The notes under the pieces: model-generated | The model's database searches: none | The model's input: the letters and a program-made list of their open reading frames with translations, nothing else | Told to the model about the DNA's origin: nothing | Assembly (NCBI GenBank): GCA_949299455.1 | Contig: CASGAN010000008.1 | Span: 1 to 54,407 of the forward strand | Direction of reading: 5' to 3' | DNA: 54,407 nt | DNA from: an uncultured Oscillospiraceae bacterium | GTDB lineage: Bacteria; Bacillota; Clostridia; Oscillospirales; Ruminococcaceae | Shown here: piece by piece, positions 10,801 through 19,843 of the stretch | Layout of the letters: every line of letters begins with the position of its first letter | Numbering within the stretch: the first letter of the stretch is position 1 | Translations under genes and position numbers: made by a program

Positions 10801-13800
10801 CGGTGCAGCCTTTTACATTGATCTCTTTGAGTGCCTTGCATGCTTCAAGGCCGGAAAGCTCTTCAAGGGAAGTGCAGTTTTCAAGGTTGAGTCCTGTCAT
10901 ACCTGTCAGACGCACAATGCCGGTCAGATCTGCAACTTCTGTGTTGGAAAGATCAAGTGTGCCTGTGAATTCGGACAGCGAGGACAGTGTCACACCAACC
11001 TGTGCTTTCACTGCGCTCAGCAGTGCCGGATCCGGGAAGTGCGTTGAAGAGATCAGATCCGTCGGATCGACAACGACACCGTTTTCAAGCTGTACAACGG
11101 TCGGTTCGGATTTATTGCCTGCAAAATCTTCTGTTACAACGCTCAGAACGCCTGTTGCATTCGACGGAATCGAGAAAGTCATTGTTGCAGTGAACCGTGC
11201 GACTGCGCCGCGTTTAAAGCTTGCCTTCTGCTGACCGTTGAATGTCGCGGTCATCTTGTACCAGTCAACCGAATCCGGATCAACCAGACGCACGCTTGTC
11301 CCGCTTATCCGAATATCCTCCTCGGCAATCGGCTCGGAATAGCTGTCGTTCGACCATCCGCGATAGCAAATCGCTTCGCCTTTTTGTCCGCCTTTGACTG
11401 CGTAAATCTTCAGATCGTATTCATAGCCCTCTTCAACCAGCAGCGGAACCACTGCACTCGTTGCAGTTCCGTCCGCGGTATAGGTATATACCTGATTATC
11501 AGGATCATCGGATGCGATATTGCGAAGTGTTACTTCGAATTCATAGCTGTCCGGTGCGCCTGTTGCCGGTGCATTAAAGGAAACTTCCAGTTTGCCCGGA
11601 TTTGCCGCACGAACAAGCAGACCGCTTGCGGTTTTTGCTTCTTTAACAGTGATATTGCTTACTTTGTCTTCATACGAATAGGTCGCTTTTGCCGGATCAC
11701 TCTCTGTGCCGTCTTTGCCGACTGCGCAAAGCTCCAATTTGACAACCTTTTCTTCGTCAAACATCGATTTGACATACAGAATGCTGTCATAGGTACCGCC
11801 AAGATATACACGGCGGTCGTCAGACAGTGTACCGTAGAGGTTATACTGCACAACGTTGCCATAATTATTCTCCGGCAGATCCCAGCTGACGATCATCTGA
11901 CCATCGTCATATGCGTAATCAACTGTAAAGCCTGTCGGTGTTGCCGGTTTGTAGGTGCTGTCAGATACTTTCAGTCCGCCTACGTTCATCTGATAATTAT
12001 CAGCTGTACCTTCAAATTCCAAGGTAATTGCTGCGATTTTTCTGCCTGCATATTCGGACAGATCAATCTGCGATGTGATCCATTCGCCTTTTGTCTGCGA
12101 ATCTACAATGTCGAGTTTCACAGTCTCTTCTGCATTATCTTTGAAGATCAAGCCGAGTTTCATCTGTGCATTGTCATCCGATGTTTTTTTGAATGTAACG
12201 TCTACTTTAGTATTCTCATTGACATCCAAATCTGTTTTATACAGATGGAGAGAATCTGTACCAGTCAGGTTACCATAAACAACGAGCGAGCTGCCGCCGT
12301 CATATGCGCCGACCTGTGTATACGGCAGAGCAACCGGTTTGTTGTTCACATCATGATTGACCAGTTTTTCGCCATAATCAAAATCAACGGACAGTTTGGT
12401 GTCGTCTGCGCTCTCAACCCACCACTGCCAGGACGGAAGAATATCCTGAATATTGATATTGGTCCACTCTTTATCCACACTGACTTTTCCGTCTTTAAAG
12501 TACTGCATACCGTGACCAGTGTTGAAATTTGTGTAGAACGCAGTGCCATCGATAACGGAACGTTCGCTGATGAAATCTGCAACGCCGACCCAGCCGGAAG
12601 CGTTGCTAACCTGTACATCCGGACGGATGTAGCTCGGTTTTAAGCCGGTATCGGTCGGGTCGCACATCACGCCGGAGAAGAACATCCGCTCGCGTTCCGC
12701 AACCATCCATTGGAACTCGCTTCTCTGCATCGGCGGAGTGCTTTTTCCGTCATAGAACGGCACTTCATCCACACCGCGCTGATACCAGTCACTCGGTGTA
12801 AACAGTGCAACGCTTGCACGCGGGTTGCCTGTTTCGTCATACAAATCCGGAATATTTCTTGCACTGGAATGACCACCAGAGAATTTGTTCTGGTTGCACT
12901 CTGCGCCAAAGAACAGTTCCTTAAATGGATCTGCGCCAATCTGCCGAGCATACTCTAAAGACGAGTCAACAATACTCTTGTTCCAACCATAGTTGATAAA
13001 CACAGAATTATTGATTCGATCGTTTGTATCATCCTTGAGCCACTCAGCTTTCGAGCTGTTGAAACTGCTGTTTGTGTCGTACCACTGTGTGTACAAACCA
13101 GCTGCAGTAAGCTTCGCCATGAACGGTTTGAAGTCCTCCATACGGCCTTCTTCCTGATTAAGGAAGTAACCGTCAAAGCCCATATACTTAGCCATCTCGA
13201 TCAGTTTATCTGCGATTGTAAATTCGCCGTCAACATTTTTTTCAATCAAGTCCGCACAGGTCTGACCCGGACGGAATGCCGGATCAAAGTAGATGCAGGC
13301 GATCGACATAACGCCGTTTTTGTGTGCAGCGTTTGTATAAGCCGGGTTCGGAATATTGACGATACCGAACTCAAAACCTCTCGCCTGCCAATCACTTGTG
13401 ACCGGGTCATACAGAGAATCCGGTGTATATGCAGTTGCGGCACCGTGCCACGGGGAGAAATAGTCTGCATACTGCCAGAAGTTTAATACATGCTCGCCGA
13501 ATGTATCGGTATACATGGTGCTGCCGAAAAAGCTGTTGCCATAGTCGCCCTGCATCAGCATGATTTCGGCATCCGAATTCAAATACGGTTTTGCCTGTGT
13601 TGCTTTAAACGGCTCGTTGCGTTTTTGCAGCGGAATCTCTGCGCGCAGAAATTCTGCATACGGATCCGTTTCCGGATTCCAGTTCTCCACGTCTTTGACG
13701 CGGTAGCCCGCAAACGTTGGCTCTGCCGAAGCCGTCGGATTCGGCCACGAGTCCGACGCAAGCACATTCAGTGCAGCTCCTGCATAAGTTGACGCAGTAA

Positions 13801-13852
13801 TTACTGCAGCCAAAATGCCGGCACCGACACGTTTCATTCTGCTTGTCTTCAC
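7865..13852 (-). CDS. Wall-anchored multidomain GH85 endo-beta-N-acetylglucosaminidase
   Basis: A 1995-residue secreted enzyme predicted to cleave the chitobiose core of N-glycans. Signal peptide about 1-33. The GH85 domain (about 60-480) has GFDGYFLNQEEG with the catalytic pair N232 and E234 of this family. Then come beta-sandwich and Fn3-like domains (about 480-850), a leucine-rich block (about 967-1054, LDLSNTEVADLTGI), two F5/8-type C (CBM32-like) domains (about 1075-1235 and 1380-1530), and six FIVAR-like helical modules (about 1537-1940). The end is a Pro/Glu linker, PNTDDTIP, a membrane span and RKRAMR, which looks like a variant sortase anchor. Start is GTG with AAGGAG 9 bases upstream. 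The exact substrate is inferred. Confidence 0.88.
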   Translation of the reverse strand: MKTSRMKRVGAGILAAVITASTYAGAALNVLASDSWPNPTASAEPTFAGYRVKDVENWNPETDPYAEFLRAEIPLQKRNEPFKATQAKPYLNSDAEIMLMQGDYGNSFFGSTMYTDTFGEHVLNFWQYADYFSPWHGAATAYTPDSLYDPVTSDWQARGFEFGIVNIPNPAYTNAAHKNGVMSIACIYFDPAFRPGQTCADLIEKNVDGEFTIADKLIEMAKYMGFDGYFLNQEEGRMEDFKPFMAKLTAAGLYTQWYDTNSSFNSSKAEWLKDDTNDRINNSVFINYGWNKSIVDSSLEYARQIGADPFKELFFGAECNQNKFSGGHSSARNIPDLYDETGNPRASVALFTPSDWYQRGVDEVPFYDGKSTPPMQRSEFQWMVAERERMFFSGVMCDPTDTGLKPSYIRPDVQVSNASGWVGVADFISERSVIDGTAFYTNFNTGHGMQYFKDGKVSVDKEWTNINIQDILPSWQWWVESADDTKLSVDFDYGEKLVNHDVNNKPVALPYTQVGAYDGGSSLVVYGNLTGTDSLHLYKTDLDVNENTKVDVTFKKTSDDNAQMKLGLIFKDNAEETVKLDIVDSQTKGEWITSQIDLSEYAGRKIAAITLEFEGTADNYQMNVGGLKVSDSTYKPATPTGFTVDYAYDDGQMIVSWDLPENNYGNVVQYNLYGTLSDDRRVYLGGTYDSILYVKSMFDEEKVVKLELCAVGKDGTESDPAKATYSYEDKVSNITVKEAKTASGLLVRAANPGKLEVSFNAPATGAPDSYEFEVTLRNIASDDPDNQVYTYTADGTATSAVVPLLVEEGYEYDLKIYAVKGGQKGEAICYRGWSNDSYSEPIAEEDIRISGTSVRLVDPDSVDWYKMTATFNGQQKASFKRGAVARFTATMTFSIPSNATGVLSVVTEDFAGNKSEPTVVQLENGVVVDPTDLISSTHFPDPALLSAVKAQVGVTLSSLSEFTGTLDLSNTEVADLTGIVRLTGMTGLNLENCTSLEELSGLEACKALKEINVKGCTGLITVDVAGLGLEKFEGEGEYPNLKFVDISNNKLDLSTGTPERAFLDAALEATSGMTGAATGEENLVLDAKLVTSDNVADPAKFFDGDPNTDTPAAETATNKRDKPASITLDLGEVKEITAFSIWAQMNTDTPPRPFGVKKATLSVCDTADGTYTEVGELDVIPGTAKDEIKETRVELSKAVSAQYVKITVTEWQPHPNGYPDWPAMRETAVYGGTSAGEPVKFADQRPVAYAAIRSITEPIEKAVADGEILDMMTYAKKAETIRGTAYETLDTQLINGVKFIADDVDVSAKPEEKFTVSIMDQNRKPVEGSLIDLSFDATYTVTYKTEGGETAATLTVVVGDGGEVTTPVVITENLTILYATEQSDHNSAEDPEFAFDKNESTKWCPGGNAVKAQMVIDVGAYYTLTEWNMSHAGVNNSDGPGRNTRDFALQVLNVANPTAEQLADEEFLENDANWTTVKAYENNQESRTHYEFTESVIGRYFRLNVTKGDTSEQWPSTRIYEWSMMGIPADGPVVPEVDKTELQAVYDANKDRVEDDYTPETWTAFKAALDKAAEVLAAEDATQDQVDTAKAALEAAVAALAEKADKEALQAVYEENKDRVEDEYTPETWTAFKAALDNAAAVLADENAAQADVDTAKTALEAAVAALAEKADKTKLEALIAYAEEAKEKPEYATVVPDVQKAFESALSHAQEIAADENATKAEVTAAYDELLKKTWMLSFVGSPEKLQELYDFAEVLDLEIYTSQTAEAVRSAMEAAELILNDKNALQDEIDAAYNGLKAAVDGLKLKVDRDALGALIEEAEAIDLTKYLESSKTDFAAALENAKEVFGDDQSTDKAVYDAYNRLQRAIFDLRLIPDKSLLEDLLNKATEVDESKYTAESYGVLKAAMAEASAVFANAEATEADVKAAEEKLENALDGLVLTDAGETPEEPTNPEEKPEDKPNNPNTDDTIPYAVPVVLVLAAGSVFIIRKRAMR
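8846..9243 (-). repeat. Two near-identical FIVAR-module repeats
   Basis: Two tandem units of about 198 bases encode almost the same helical module, each with TPETWTAFKAALD and DTAK.ALEAAVAALAEK. The other four FIVAR-like modules are far more diverged, so this pair looks like a recent duplication inside the stalk of the GH85 protein. Confidence 0.8.
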
Positions 13853-13952
13853 TTTTCATTACTCCTTCCTGATCATGGATTGATGCGCATACAGGTTTGA
13901 AGTCCACCATTCAAATCTGCACACCGACACCAGCACATGAATCTGTAATATT

Positions 13953-13982
13953 ATTATACTGTAAAAAAATCGTGCCAAACAA
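13953..13982 (-). promoter_or_regulatory. Probable promoter of the GH85 gene
   Basis: Minus strand TTGTTT (13977-13982), 18-base spacer, TATAAT (13953-13958), about 100 bases before the GTG start. Confidence 0.6.
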
Positions 13983-13991
13983 GCAGGCAAA

Positions 13992-14026
13992 CTATAGTTT
14001 TTTATATAAAATATCTATAGTTTTTT
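13992..14026. repeat. Direct repeats in the GH85/GH31 divergent region
   Basis: CTATAGTTTTTT occurs at 13992-14003 and 14015-14026, 23 bases apart on the same strand. The copies lie just upstream of the GH85 promoter in the 335-base region between the divergent GH85 and GH31 starts. Spacing by about two helix turns suits a dimeric activator such as an AraC-type protein. The rest of this region is AT-rich and shows no gene. Confidence 0.45.
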
Positions 14027-14187
14027 TCTTAATCCATGAAAAAACCGTCGATTTGTAAAGACATAAAAATCATCAAAATTGTTTGATTCAGATACTTCCG
14101 TTTTGAGAATACATGAGGTAAAATAAGATGAAAAAGAAATCGTCCGTAATTTCTTGATATATGCAAAATACAAAAGGAGCGTTTTCT

Positions 14188-16593
14188 ATGTATCAGATCC
14201 TTCAAACAACCCCATCTGTTCTTTTGAAGAATGAGCAGTTTTTACTGCGGCTTTCACCGATCACAGAGCAGACCGTTCGCATCACCATGACGCCGAAAGA
14301 CGACTTTCTTCCTGCGCGTGAAACAAAAAACAGAACACCGGTCGTCATCTGTCAGACATCGTTTTCCGATTATACGGTGCATTCAACGGAGCAGACACTC
14401 ACGCTGTCACTTCCGGCATGCAGTATTCAGGTTGATTTAACATCCGGCCAATGTTCTTACTTTGATGCGACAGGTGCGCTGCTTGTCAAAGAACCGAAAG
14501 CAAGCGGAAAATATATGGAGAAAGTTTCTGTCTACCGCAATGTATTTTCAAATGAGGACAAACTGATTCAAAAAGAAACGGCAGACGGTATGAAAGTCGT
14601 CACCGTTCCAAAGGAAACCGTATTTGACCGCACTGCATATCACGCAAAAGTGTCATTTGTATTCGGAAACGAAGCCATTTACGGATTCGGCTCACATGAA
14701 GAAGGATACGGAAACCTCAGAGGAAAATCAAGACAGATTTATCAGCAGAACATGAAAGCCTGTGTCCCCTGCATGATGTCCACAAACGGCTACGGCTTTT
14801 TGTTCGACTGCGGCTCACTCATGACATTCGAAGACAACGGCTATGGCTCTTATGTCTGGATGGACACCGTCGACGAGCTCGATTACTATTTCTTCGCCGG
14901 CACAAGTTACCAAAAGCTTTTACATGCATACCGCACACTGACCGGTGCTGTTCCGATGCTGCCGAAATGGGCGTTTGGCTACGGCCAATCAAAAGAACGG
15001 TATCACTGCGCAGATGAATTGATCGATATTGTAAAGGAATATCGTGCACGTGAGATTCCGCTGAGCTTTATCATCCAGGACTGGATGACCTGGGAGCCGG
15101 GAAAATGGGGACAAAAGAGTTTTGATGCCACGCGGTATCCCGATCCGAAAGGACTGACTGACACACTCCACAATATGGGCGCTGCCATGATGATCTCCGT
15201 CTGGCCGAACATGAACGGCATGGGCGAAAACCAAAAAGAATTTCTGAAAAACGGCTATATGCTTGGAAATCGATCAACTTACAATGCATTTTTAGCAGAT
15301 GCACGCGCAATGTACTGGAAACAGGCAAACGAAGGCATTTTCCAATATGGTGTGGATGCCTGGTGGTGTGACTGCAGTGAGCCGTTTGAAGCAGACTGGC
15401 ACGGTGAGCTCCGTCCGGAACCGCACGAGCGTCTGCAAATCAATGTCGGCGAGGCCAAAAAATATCTCGATGACGCGCAGATCAGCGAATACTCCCTCTG
15501 TCATTCCCGCGGCATCTACGAGGGACAGCGCAGTGTCACCGAGGAAAAACGTGTCGTCAACCTCACCCGCTCCTCATTTGCCGGACAAGGCCGCTATGGC
15601 GCAATCACATGGTCGGGCGACACCAGCGCCACCTGGGAAACACTCAAACGGCAGATTCCCGAAGGACTCAACTTCTGTGCAGCAGGGGAACCATATTGGA
15701 GCATGGATATCGGCGGATTCTTCACCGACTGCCAAAACGAATGGTTCGTAAAAGGTGATTATCCGGACGGATGCAATGATCTTGGCTATCGTGAGCTGTA
15801 CACCCGCTGGCTGCAATACGGCACATTCCTGCCGATGATGCGCTCACACGGTACAAATACACCGCGTGAAATCTGGCGGTTCGGCGAACCGGGAAGTATG
15901 TTTTATGATGCCATCGCAAAATTCATTCGCCTGCGCATGATGCTCATGCCATATCTCTATTCTCAGGCGGCTGCCGTTTCCATGAAATCCGATACGTTCA
16001 TCACTGCACTCGGTCTTGCATTTCCAAACGATCCGCAGACATTCGATATTCGTGACCAGTTCCTGTTTGGGCCGTCGTTGATGGTGTGTCCGGTGACTGC
16101 ACCGATGTACTATGAAAGCGGTTCTATACCGCTTTCCGATGTGCCGAAACAGAGAAGCGTCTATCTCCCGGCAGGCTGTGGCTGGTACGACTTCTTTACA
16201 GGTGTATATTACGCCGGCGGGCAGACTATTTTGGCAGATGCGCCGATCGATAAAATTCCGCTGTTTGTAAAAGCAGGCGCCATCGTGCCGATGGGACCGG
16301 CCGAACAGTATCCGGGCGAAGAAGAAAACCCGGTCATCACGCTGCACATCTATCCGGGAAGCGACTGCAGTTTTTCGCTGTATGATGATGCCGGCGACTC
16401 GTACCGTTATGAGCAGGGAGAACACACAGTCACGCCGCTGTTCTTCTCAAACGAAACAAACACCTTGACAATCGGCAAACGCCAGGGCAGTTTCCCGAAA
16501 ATGAAACAGTCACAGCAGTACCGCATCGTGTTAAACGGACGCGAAACCACTGTGACTGTCGAAAACGGCGAAGAATGCCGCATTACATTATAA
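14188..16593 (+). CDS. GH31 family glycosidase (alpha-glucosidase/alpha-xylosidase type)
   Basis: An 801-residue cytoplasmic glycosidase (no signal peptide). An N-terminal beta-sandwich contains YGFGSHEEGYGNLRG. The catalytic barrel has WWCDCSEP with nucleophile D395 and WSGDTSATW with acid/base D478. C-terminal beta domains follow. The family acts on alpha-linked glucose, xylose or galactose; the sequence alone does not fix which. An upstream ATG at 14161 is open, but AGGAG at 14175-14179 favours 14188. It is divergent from the GH85 gene and convergent with araD, only 7 bases from its stop. It probably acts on imported oligosaccharides. Confidence 0.93.
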   Translation: MYQILQTTPSVLLKNEQFLLRLSPITEQTVRITMTPKDDFLPARETKNRTPVVICQTSFSDYTVHSTEQTLTLSLPACSIQVDLTSGQCSYFDATGALLVKEPKASGKYMEKVSVYRNVFSNEDKLIQKETADGMKVVTVPKETVFDRTAYHAKVSFVFGNEAIYGFGSHEEGYGNLRGKSRQIYQQNMKACVPCMMSTNGYGFLFDCGSLMTFEDNGYGSYVWMDTVDELDYYFFAGTSYQKLLHAYRTLTGAVPMLPKWAFGYGQSKERYHCADELIDIVKEYRAREIPLSFIIQDWMTWEPGKWGQKSFDATRYPDPKGLTDTLHNMGAAMMISVWPNMNGMGENQKEFLKNGYMLGNRSTYNAFLADARAMYWKQANEGIFQYGVDAWWCDCSEPFEADWHGELRPEPHERLQINVGEAKKYLDDAQISEYSLCHSRGIYEGQRSVTEEKRVVNLTRSSFAGQGRYGAITWSGDTSATWETLKRQIPEGLNFCAAGEPYWSMDIGGFFTDCQNEWFVKGDYPDGCNDLGYRELYTRWLQYGTFLPMMRSHGTNTPREIWRFGEPGSMFYDAIAKFIRLRMMLMPYLYSQAAAVSMKSDTFITALGLAFPNDPQTFDIRDQFLFGPSLMVCPVTAPMYYESGSIPLSDVPKQRSVYLPAGCGWYDFFTGVYYAGGQTILADAPIDKIPLFVKAGAIVPMGPAEQYPGEEENPVITLHIYPGSDCSFSLYDDAGDSYRYEQGEHTVTPLFFSNETNTLTIGKRQGSFPKMKQSQQYRIVLNGRETTVTVENGEECRITL

Positions 16594-16600
16594 AACGGGC

Positions 16601-17290
16601 TTATTTCTGACCATAGTATGCATTGGGACCGTGTTTACGGAGATAGTGCTTATCCTGGATGCACTGCGGTGCAGGTGCAGCCGATGGATTGATCTGTTCT
16701 GTCATCCACGCCATTTTGGCGACTTCTTCAAGCACGACTGCGTGATAAACGGCCTGCGCCGCATCTTTTCCCCAGGTAAACGGACCGTGATTCTTACATA
16801 AAACCGCTGGAACCTCCAGCGGTTTTTTTTCGCGGAACGATTCGATGATGACTGTACCTGTATTTTTCTCGTAGGCTTCTTCGATTTCTTCCGGTGTCAG
16901 ATTCCGCGCACACGGAATCTCACCGTAAAAATAATCTGCGTGTGTCGTACCATAGCACGGAATCGCCCGGCCTGCCTGTGCCCACACGGTCGCATATGTC
17001 GAATGCGTATGCACCACACCGCCGATTTGTTCAAACGCCTTATACAGCTCAAGATGTGTCGCCGTATCCGAAGAAGGACGGTAATCGCCCTCCACACAAT
17101 TGCCTGCAAGATCCACAACTACCAGATCCGACGGCTTGAGCACATCATATTCCACGCCGCTCGGTTTGATGACAACCAATCCCGATGCGCGGTCAATGCC
17201 GCTGACGTTTCCCCATGTATATGTGACAAGTCCTCTGCGCGGCAATTCCATATTTGCCTCATACACTTGCTGTTTGAGCTGTTCTAACAT
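16601..17290 (-). CDS. araD: L-ribulose-5-phosphate 4-epimerase
   Basis: A class II aldolase-fold zinc enzyme that turns L-ribulose 5-phosphate into D-xylulose 5-phosphate, entering the pentose phosphate pathway. The 229-residue length matches AraD. Visible motifs are [25 protein letters not shown], the zinc pair in [14 protein letters not shown] and [11 protein letters not shown]. It lies 22 bases after the FGGY kinase on the same strand, so the kinase probably supplies its substrate. L-fuculose-phosphate aldolase is less likely. A terminator-like hairpin for the opposite strand is buried at 16800-16830. Confidence 0.93.
   Translation of the reverse strand: MLEQLKQQVYEANMELPRRGLVTYTWGNVSGIDRASGLVVIKPSGVEYDVLKPSDLVVVDLAGNCVEGDYRPSSDTATHLELYKAFEQIGGVVHTHSTYATVWAQAGRAIPCYGTTHADYFYGEIPCARNLTPEEIEEAYEKNTGTVIIESFREKKPLEVPAVLCKNHGPFTWGKDAAQAVYHAVVLEEVAKMAWMTEQINPSAAPAPQCIQDKHYLRKHGPNAYYGQK
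16800..16830 (+). terminator. Terminator for the GH31 transcript embedded in araD
   Basis: CCGCTGGA (16804-16811), loop ACC, TCCAGCGG (16815-16822), then eight T on the plus strand; flanking A and T runs extend the helix to 12 pairs. It sits about 210 bases after the GH31 stop, antisense inside araD, where it encodes [10 protein letters not shown]. On the minus strand only four U follow, so it should be weaker for araD. No terminator exists in the 7-base gap between the two genes. Confidence 0.75.
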
Positions 17291-17312
17291 TGATATCCTC
17301 CTGTTCGCTGTT

Positions 17313-18905
17313 TTATTGCTTGAGTGCCTCGACTGCTTCTTTTTCTACGGAGATGCATTTTTGATAACGGCCGATGAAATCGGCAAAGCCCTGCACATCA
17401 GCCGGATCAGGTTCGCAGACGGTGCACTGTTCATCGCGGAACACAATCTCATCCAGATACTGCGAAAGTGTCTCATTTTCTTTTTTGTTTTTGCGGTATG
17501 CCGCAAGGACTGCCATACCCCACGGACCGCCCTCGCCTGCTGTTTTCTGTACTTTGACCGGAACATTGAGCGCACCTGCCATCAGCCGCTGACTTGCAAG
17601 CGGTGTTTTAAACAGTCCGCCGTGTCCCATCAGGCTGCAAAGTGTAACATTTTCAGAATTGAGCAGCAAATCCATGCCAAGTTTTAAGGTTGCCATCGCA
17701 GAATATAGCTGTACACGCGCGAGATTCGCAAACGTCAGTGACGAATCGGCACGGCGCAAAAGCAGCGGGCAGCCGTCCTCCAATCCGGTGATCGGTTCGC
17801 CTGCATAGTAATTGAAATGAACCAAACCGCCGCAGTCCGGATCGCCTGCAAGCGCTTGTTTATAAAACAGGTCGTAACACTGGGATTTTGTCAGCGATGC
17901 ACCGCTTACCGCAGCCATTTCGCCAAACACACGCACCCATGCATCCAGATCGGACGAGCAGGTGTTGCAGTGTACCATTGCAACCGGAAGACCCTCTGGC
18001 GTTGTCACCATATCAATTTCGGGATAAACACGCGACAGCGCTTTGGAGAGCACGATCATTGCAAAAATCGACGTGCCTGCCGACACATTGCCGGTGCAGA
18101 CTTTGATGCTGTTTGTTGCAACCATGCCGGTTCCCGCATCACCTTCCGGCGGACACATCAGTGCGCCCGGCTGTAAAACACCGGTGGGATCGAGTCGGTT
18201 CGCACCTTCTGCCGTAAGTACACCCGCGTCATCGCCCGCTTTGCAGACGGTCGGCAGCAGTTGTTTTGTCGTTTTGCTCATATGATGTTCCATAAGGATT
18301 TGATCAAATGTTTCGACCATGCGTGCATCATAATCACCCGTTTCGCTGTCGATCGGGAACATGCCGGATGCTTCGCCGACACCGAGCACGCGTTTTCCGG
18401 TCAGCATCTCGTGCACATATCCTGCAAGCGTATTGATGGAAGCGAGCGACGCAAGATGTTCCTCGTTTGACAGCATCGCCTGATACAGATGTGCAATGCT
18501 CCACCGCTGCGGAATATTAAAGAAAAAACGTTCAGTCAGTTTCTCTGCCGCCTGTGCCGTAGTGGTATTGCGCCAAGTACGGAACGCAGCAAGCTGATTG
18601 CCGTTTTCATCAAACGGCAGGTATCCATGCATCATTGCCGAAACGCCGACAGCGCCCACCTGTGAAAGCGGTGTGCCGTATTCTTCACGCACTTGTGCCA
18701 TCACCTGTGCAACCGCGTCCTGAATACCAGTCCATACATCGCAAAGCGCATAGGTCCAGTATCCGTTTTCAAACTGGTTTTCCCACTCATGCGAACCGGT
18801 TGCCAGCACGTTGTGCGCACTGTCAATCAGCACCGCTTTGATTCGTGTGGAACCCAGTTCAATCCCCAGAGATGTACTCAAAAGATCGAGTGTTTTTGCT
18901 TTCAT
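17313..18905 (-). CDS. FGGY-family carbohydrate kinase, probably L-ribulokinase
   Basis: A 530-residue sugar kinase of the FGGY fold. The N-terminal phosphate loop is [17 protein letters not shown], followed by [14 protein letters not shown] and later [16 protein letters not shown], and [15 protein letters not shown] near the C-terminus. It is 22 bases upstream of araD, and the downstream enzyme uses L-ribulose 5-phosphate, so L-ribulokinase is the likely activity. It differs from classical AraB, and xylulokinase remains possible. GGAGG lies 8 bases before the ATG. The divergent neighbour is a PocR-AraC regulator. No arabinose isomerase or transporter is visible. Confidence 0.82.
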   Translation of the reverse strand: MKAKTLDLLSTSLGIELGSTRIKAVLIDSAHNVLATGSHEWENQFENGYWTYALCDVWTGIQDAVAQVMAQVREEYGTPLSQVGAVGVSAMMHGYLPFDENGNQLAAFRTWRNTTTAQAAEKLTERFFFNIPQRWSIAHLYQAMLSNEEHLASLASINTLAGYVHEMLTGKRVLGVGEASGMFPIDSETGDYDARMVETFDQILMEHHMSKTTKQLLPTVCKAGDDAGVLTAEGANRLDPTGVLQPGALMCPPEGDAGTGMVATNSIKVCTGNVSAGTSIFAMIVLSKALSRVYPEIDMVTTPEGLPVAMVHCNTCSSDLDAWVRVFGEMAAVSGASLTKSQCYDLFYKQALAGDPDCGGLVHFNYYAGEPITGLEDGCPLLLRRADSSLTFANLARVQLYSAMATLKLGMDLLLNSENVTLCSLMGHGGLFKTPLASQRLMAGALNVPVKVQKTAGEGGPWGMAVLAAYRKNKKENETLSQYLDEIVFRDEQCTVCEPDPADVQGFADFIGRYQKCISVEKEAVEALKQ

Positions 18906-18933
18906 TGTTCATTCCTCCGCTCTCGTGAAATCG

Positions 18934-18962
18934 TTGCATCGTTTTTGTTTTTCGATTATAAT
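18934..18962 (+). promoter_or_regulatory. Promoter of the PocR-AraC regulator gene
   Basis: TTGCAT (18934-18939), 17-base spacer, TATAAT (18957-18962) on the plus strand. Its -10 shares bases with the divergent kinase promoter. Confidence 0.75.
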
Positions 18963-18983
18963 ACAGATAATTGATGTTACATC
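18955..18983 (-). promoter_or_regulatory. Promoter of the kinase-araD operon
   Basis: Minus strand -10 TATAAT (18955-18960), 17-base spacer and a poor -35, GATGTA (18978-18983). The weak -35 lies in the palindrome at 18972-18984, a pattern expected for an activator-dependent promoter. Confidence 0.55.
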
Positions 18984-18984
18984 A
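18972..18984. promoter_or_regulatory. Palindromic operator TGATG-TTA-CATCA
   Basis: A perfect 5+5 inverted repeat with a 3-base centre. It lies at about +10 of the regulator promoter and covers the -35 of the kinase promoter. One protein bound here could activate the operon and repress the regulator. The binding protein is not shown; the adjacent AraC-type gene is the obvious candidate. Confidence 0.5.
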
Positions 18985-18997
18985 TGGGGGTGTTTTT

Positions 18998-19843
18998 TTG
19001 CAGGCCGTATTCGATGAATCCGAACTGCTGGTTCTTCTGCGCGATTTTCACACGCTGACCGGACTGCGCGCCGTTGTATTCGATGCTTCCGGTGTCGATA
19101 TCTTATCCTACCCGAATGATCTGCCCGCGTTTTGCCAGCTGATCCGCAGCACGCCAAACGGTGAAAACAACTGTCAGCGCTGTGACCAAAACGCTTGCCA
19201 GGCGGCACAATCCGCCTCGGAAACACTCATTTACACCTGCCATGCGGGACTTCTTGAAATGATTACACCCATCGAAGTGGAAGGTGTCGTGATCGGTTAT
19301 CTACTCCTTGCGCACATTGCCAAAGAAGATACCTGGCAGCAGGTACAAGCGTGCTGTGCCTCCTATCAGATTGAATCCACAGCATTGAAACACGCATATT
19401 ACGCGCTTCCCCATACAACACAGCAAATGTTTTCCGCCTCGGCGGATTTATTAGCGCTTGCCGCAAAAGCGCTGTATCACGAGCGAATCGCCCGCTTGGC
19501 ACCGGACAACCACCGCATCAAGCTGACGCGCTTTTTATCGGAGCATCTGTCTGAAGACCTGTCCTGCGAACGGCTGTGCCGCGTCCTCTCGCTCAGCCGC
19601 AGTGCATTGTATCATCTTTCATATGAACTGTACGGCTGCGGTGTTTCCGAACAAATTTCTCGCATGCGCATGCAGCAGGCGCAAAAACTTCTGTGCGACA
19701 CCGAACTTTCGATACCGGAAATTTGCCGCGAAATCGGATTTCGCGATGTCAATTACTTTTATCGGGTGTTCCGCCGTCAAACCGGCCGCACCCCAAAAGA
19801 ATTCCGCAGGCAGTTCATGCATCACCATTCATCCGAACATTGA
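18998..19843 (+). CDS. PocR-domain AraC-family transcriptional regulator
   Basis: About 281 residues. The N-terminal half is a PocR-type ligand domain: LRDFHTLTGLRAVVFDASG, the cysteine cluster NNCQRCDQNAC with a later YTCHAGL, and VEGVVIGYLLLAHI. The C-terminal half is an AraC double helix-turn-helix with LSLSRSALYHLSYELYG and IPEICREIGFRDVNYFYRVF. An in-frame TTG at 18971 is open, but the TTG at 18998 follows GGGGGTG at a proper distance and is preferred. Being divergent from the kinase-araD genes, it probably controls them in response to a sugar or sugar phosphate. Confidence 0.87.
   Translation: MQAVFDESELLVLLRDFHTLTGLRAVVFDASGVDILSYPNDLPAFCQLIRSTPNGENNCQRCDQNACQAAQSASETLIYTCHAGLLEMITPIEVEGVVIGYLLLAHIAKEDTWQQVQACCASYQIESTALKHAYYALPHTTQQMFSASADLLALAAKALYHERIARLAPDNHRIKLTRFLSEHLSEDLSCERLCRVLSLSRSALYHLSYELYGCGVSEQISRMRMQQAQKLLCDTELSIPEICREIGFRDVNYFYRVFRRQTGRTPKEFRRQFMHHHSSEH

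Noticed and set aside
11384-12643. Open frame of 419 codons on the plus strand
   Set aside because: Also antisense to the GH85 gene, with the composition of a mirror frame.
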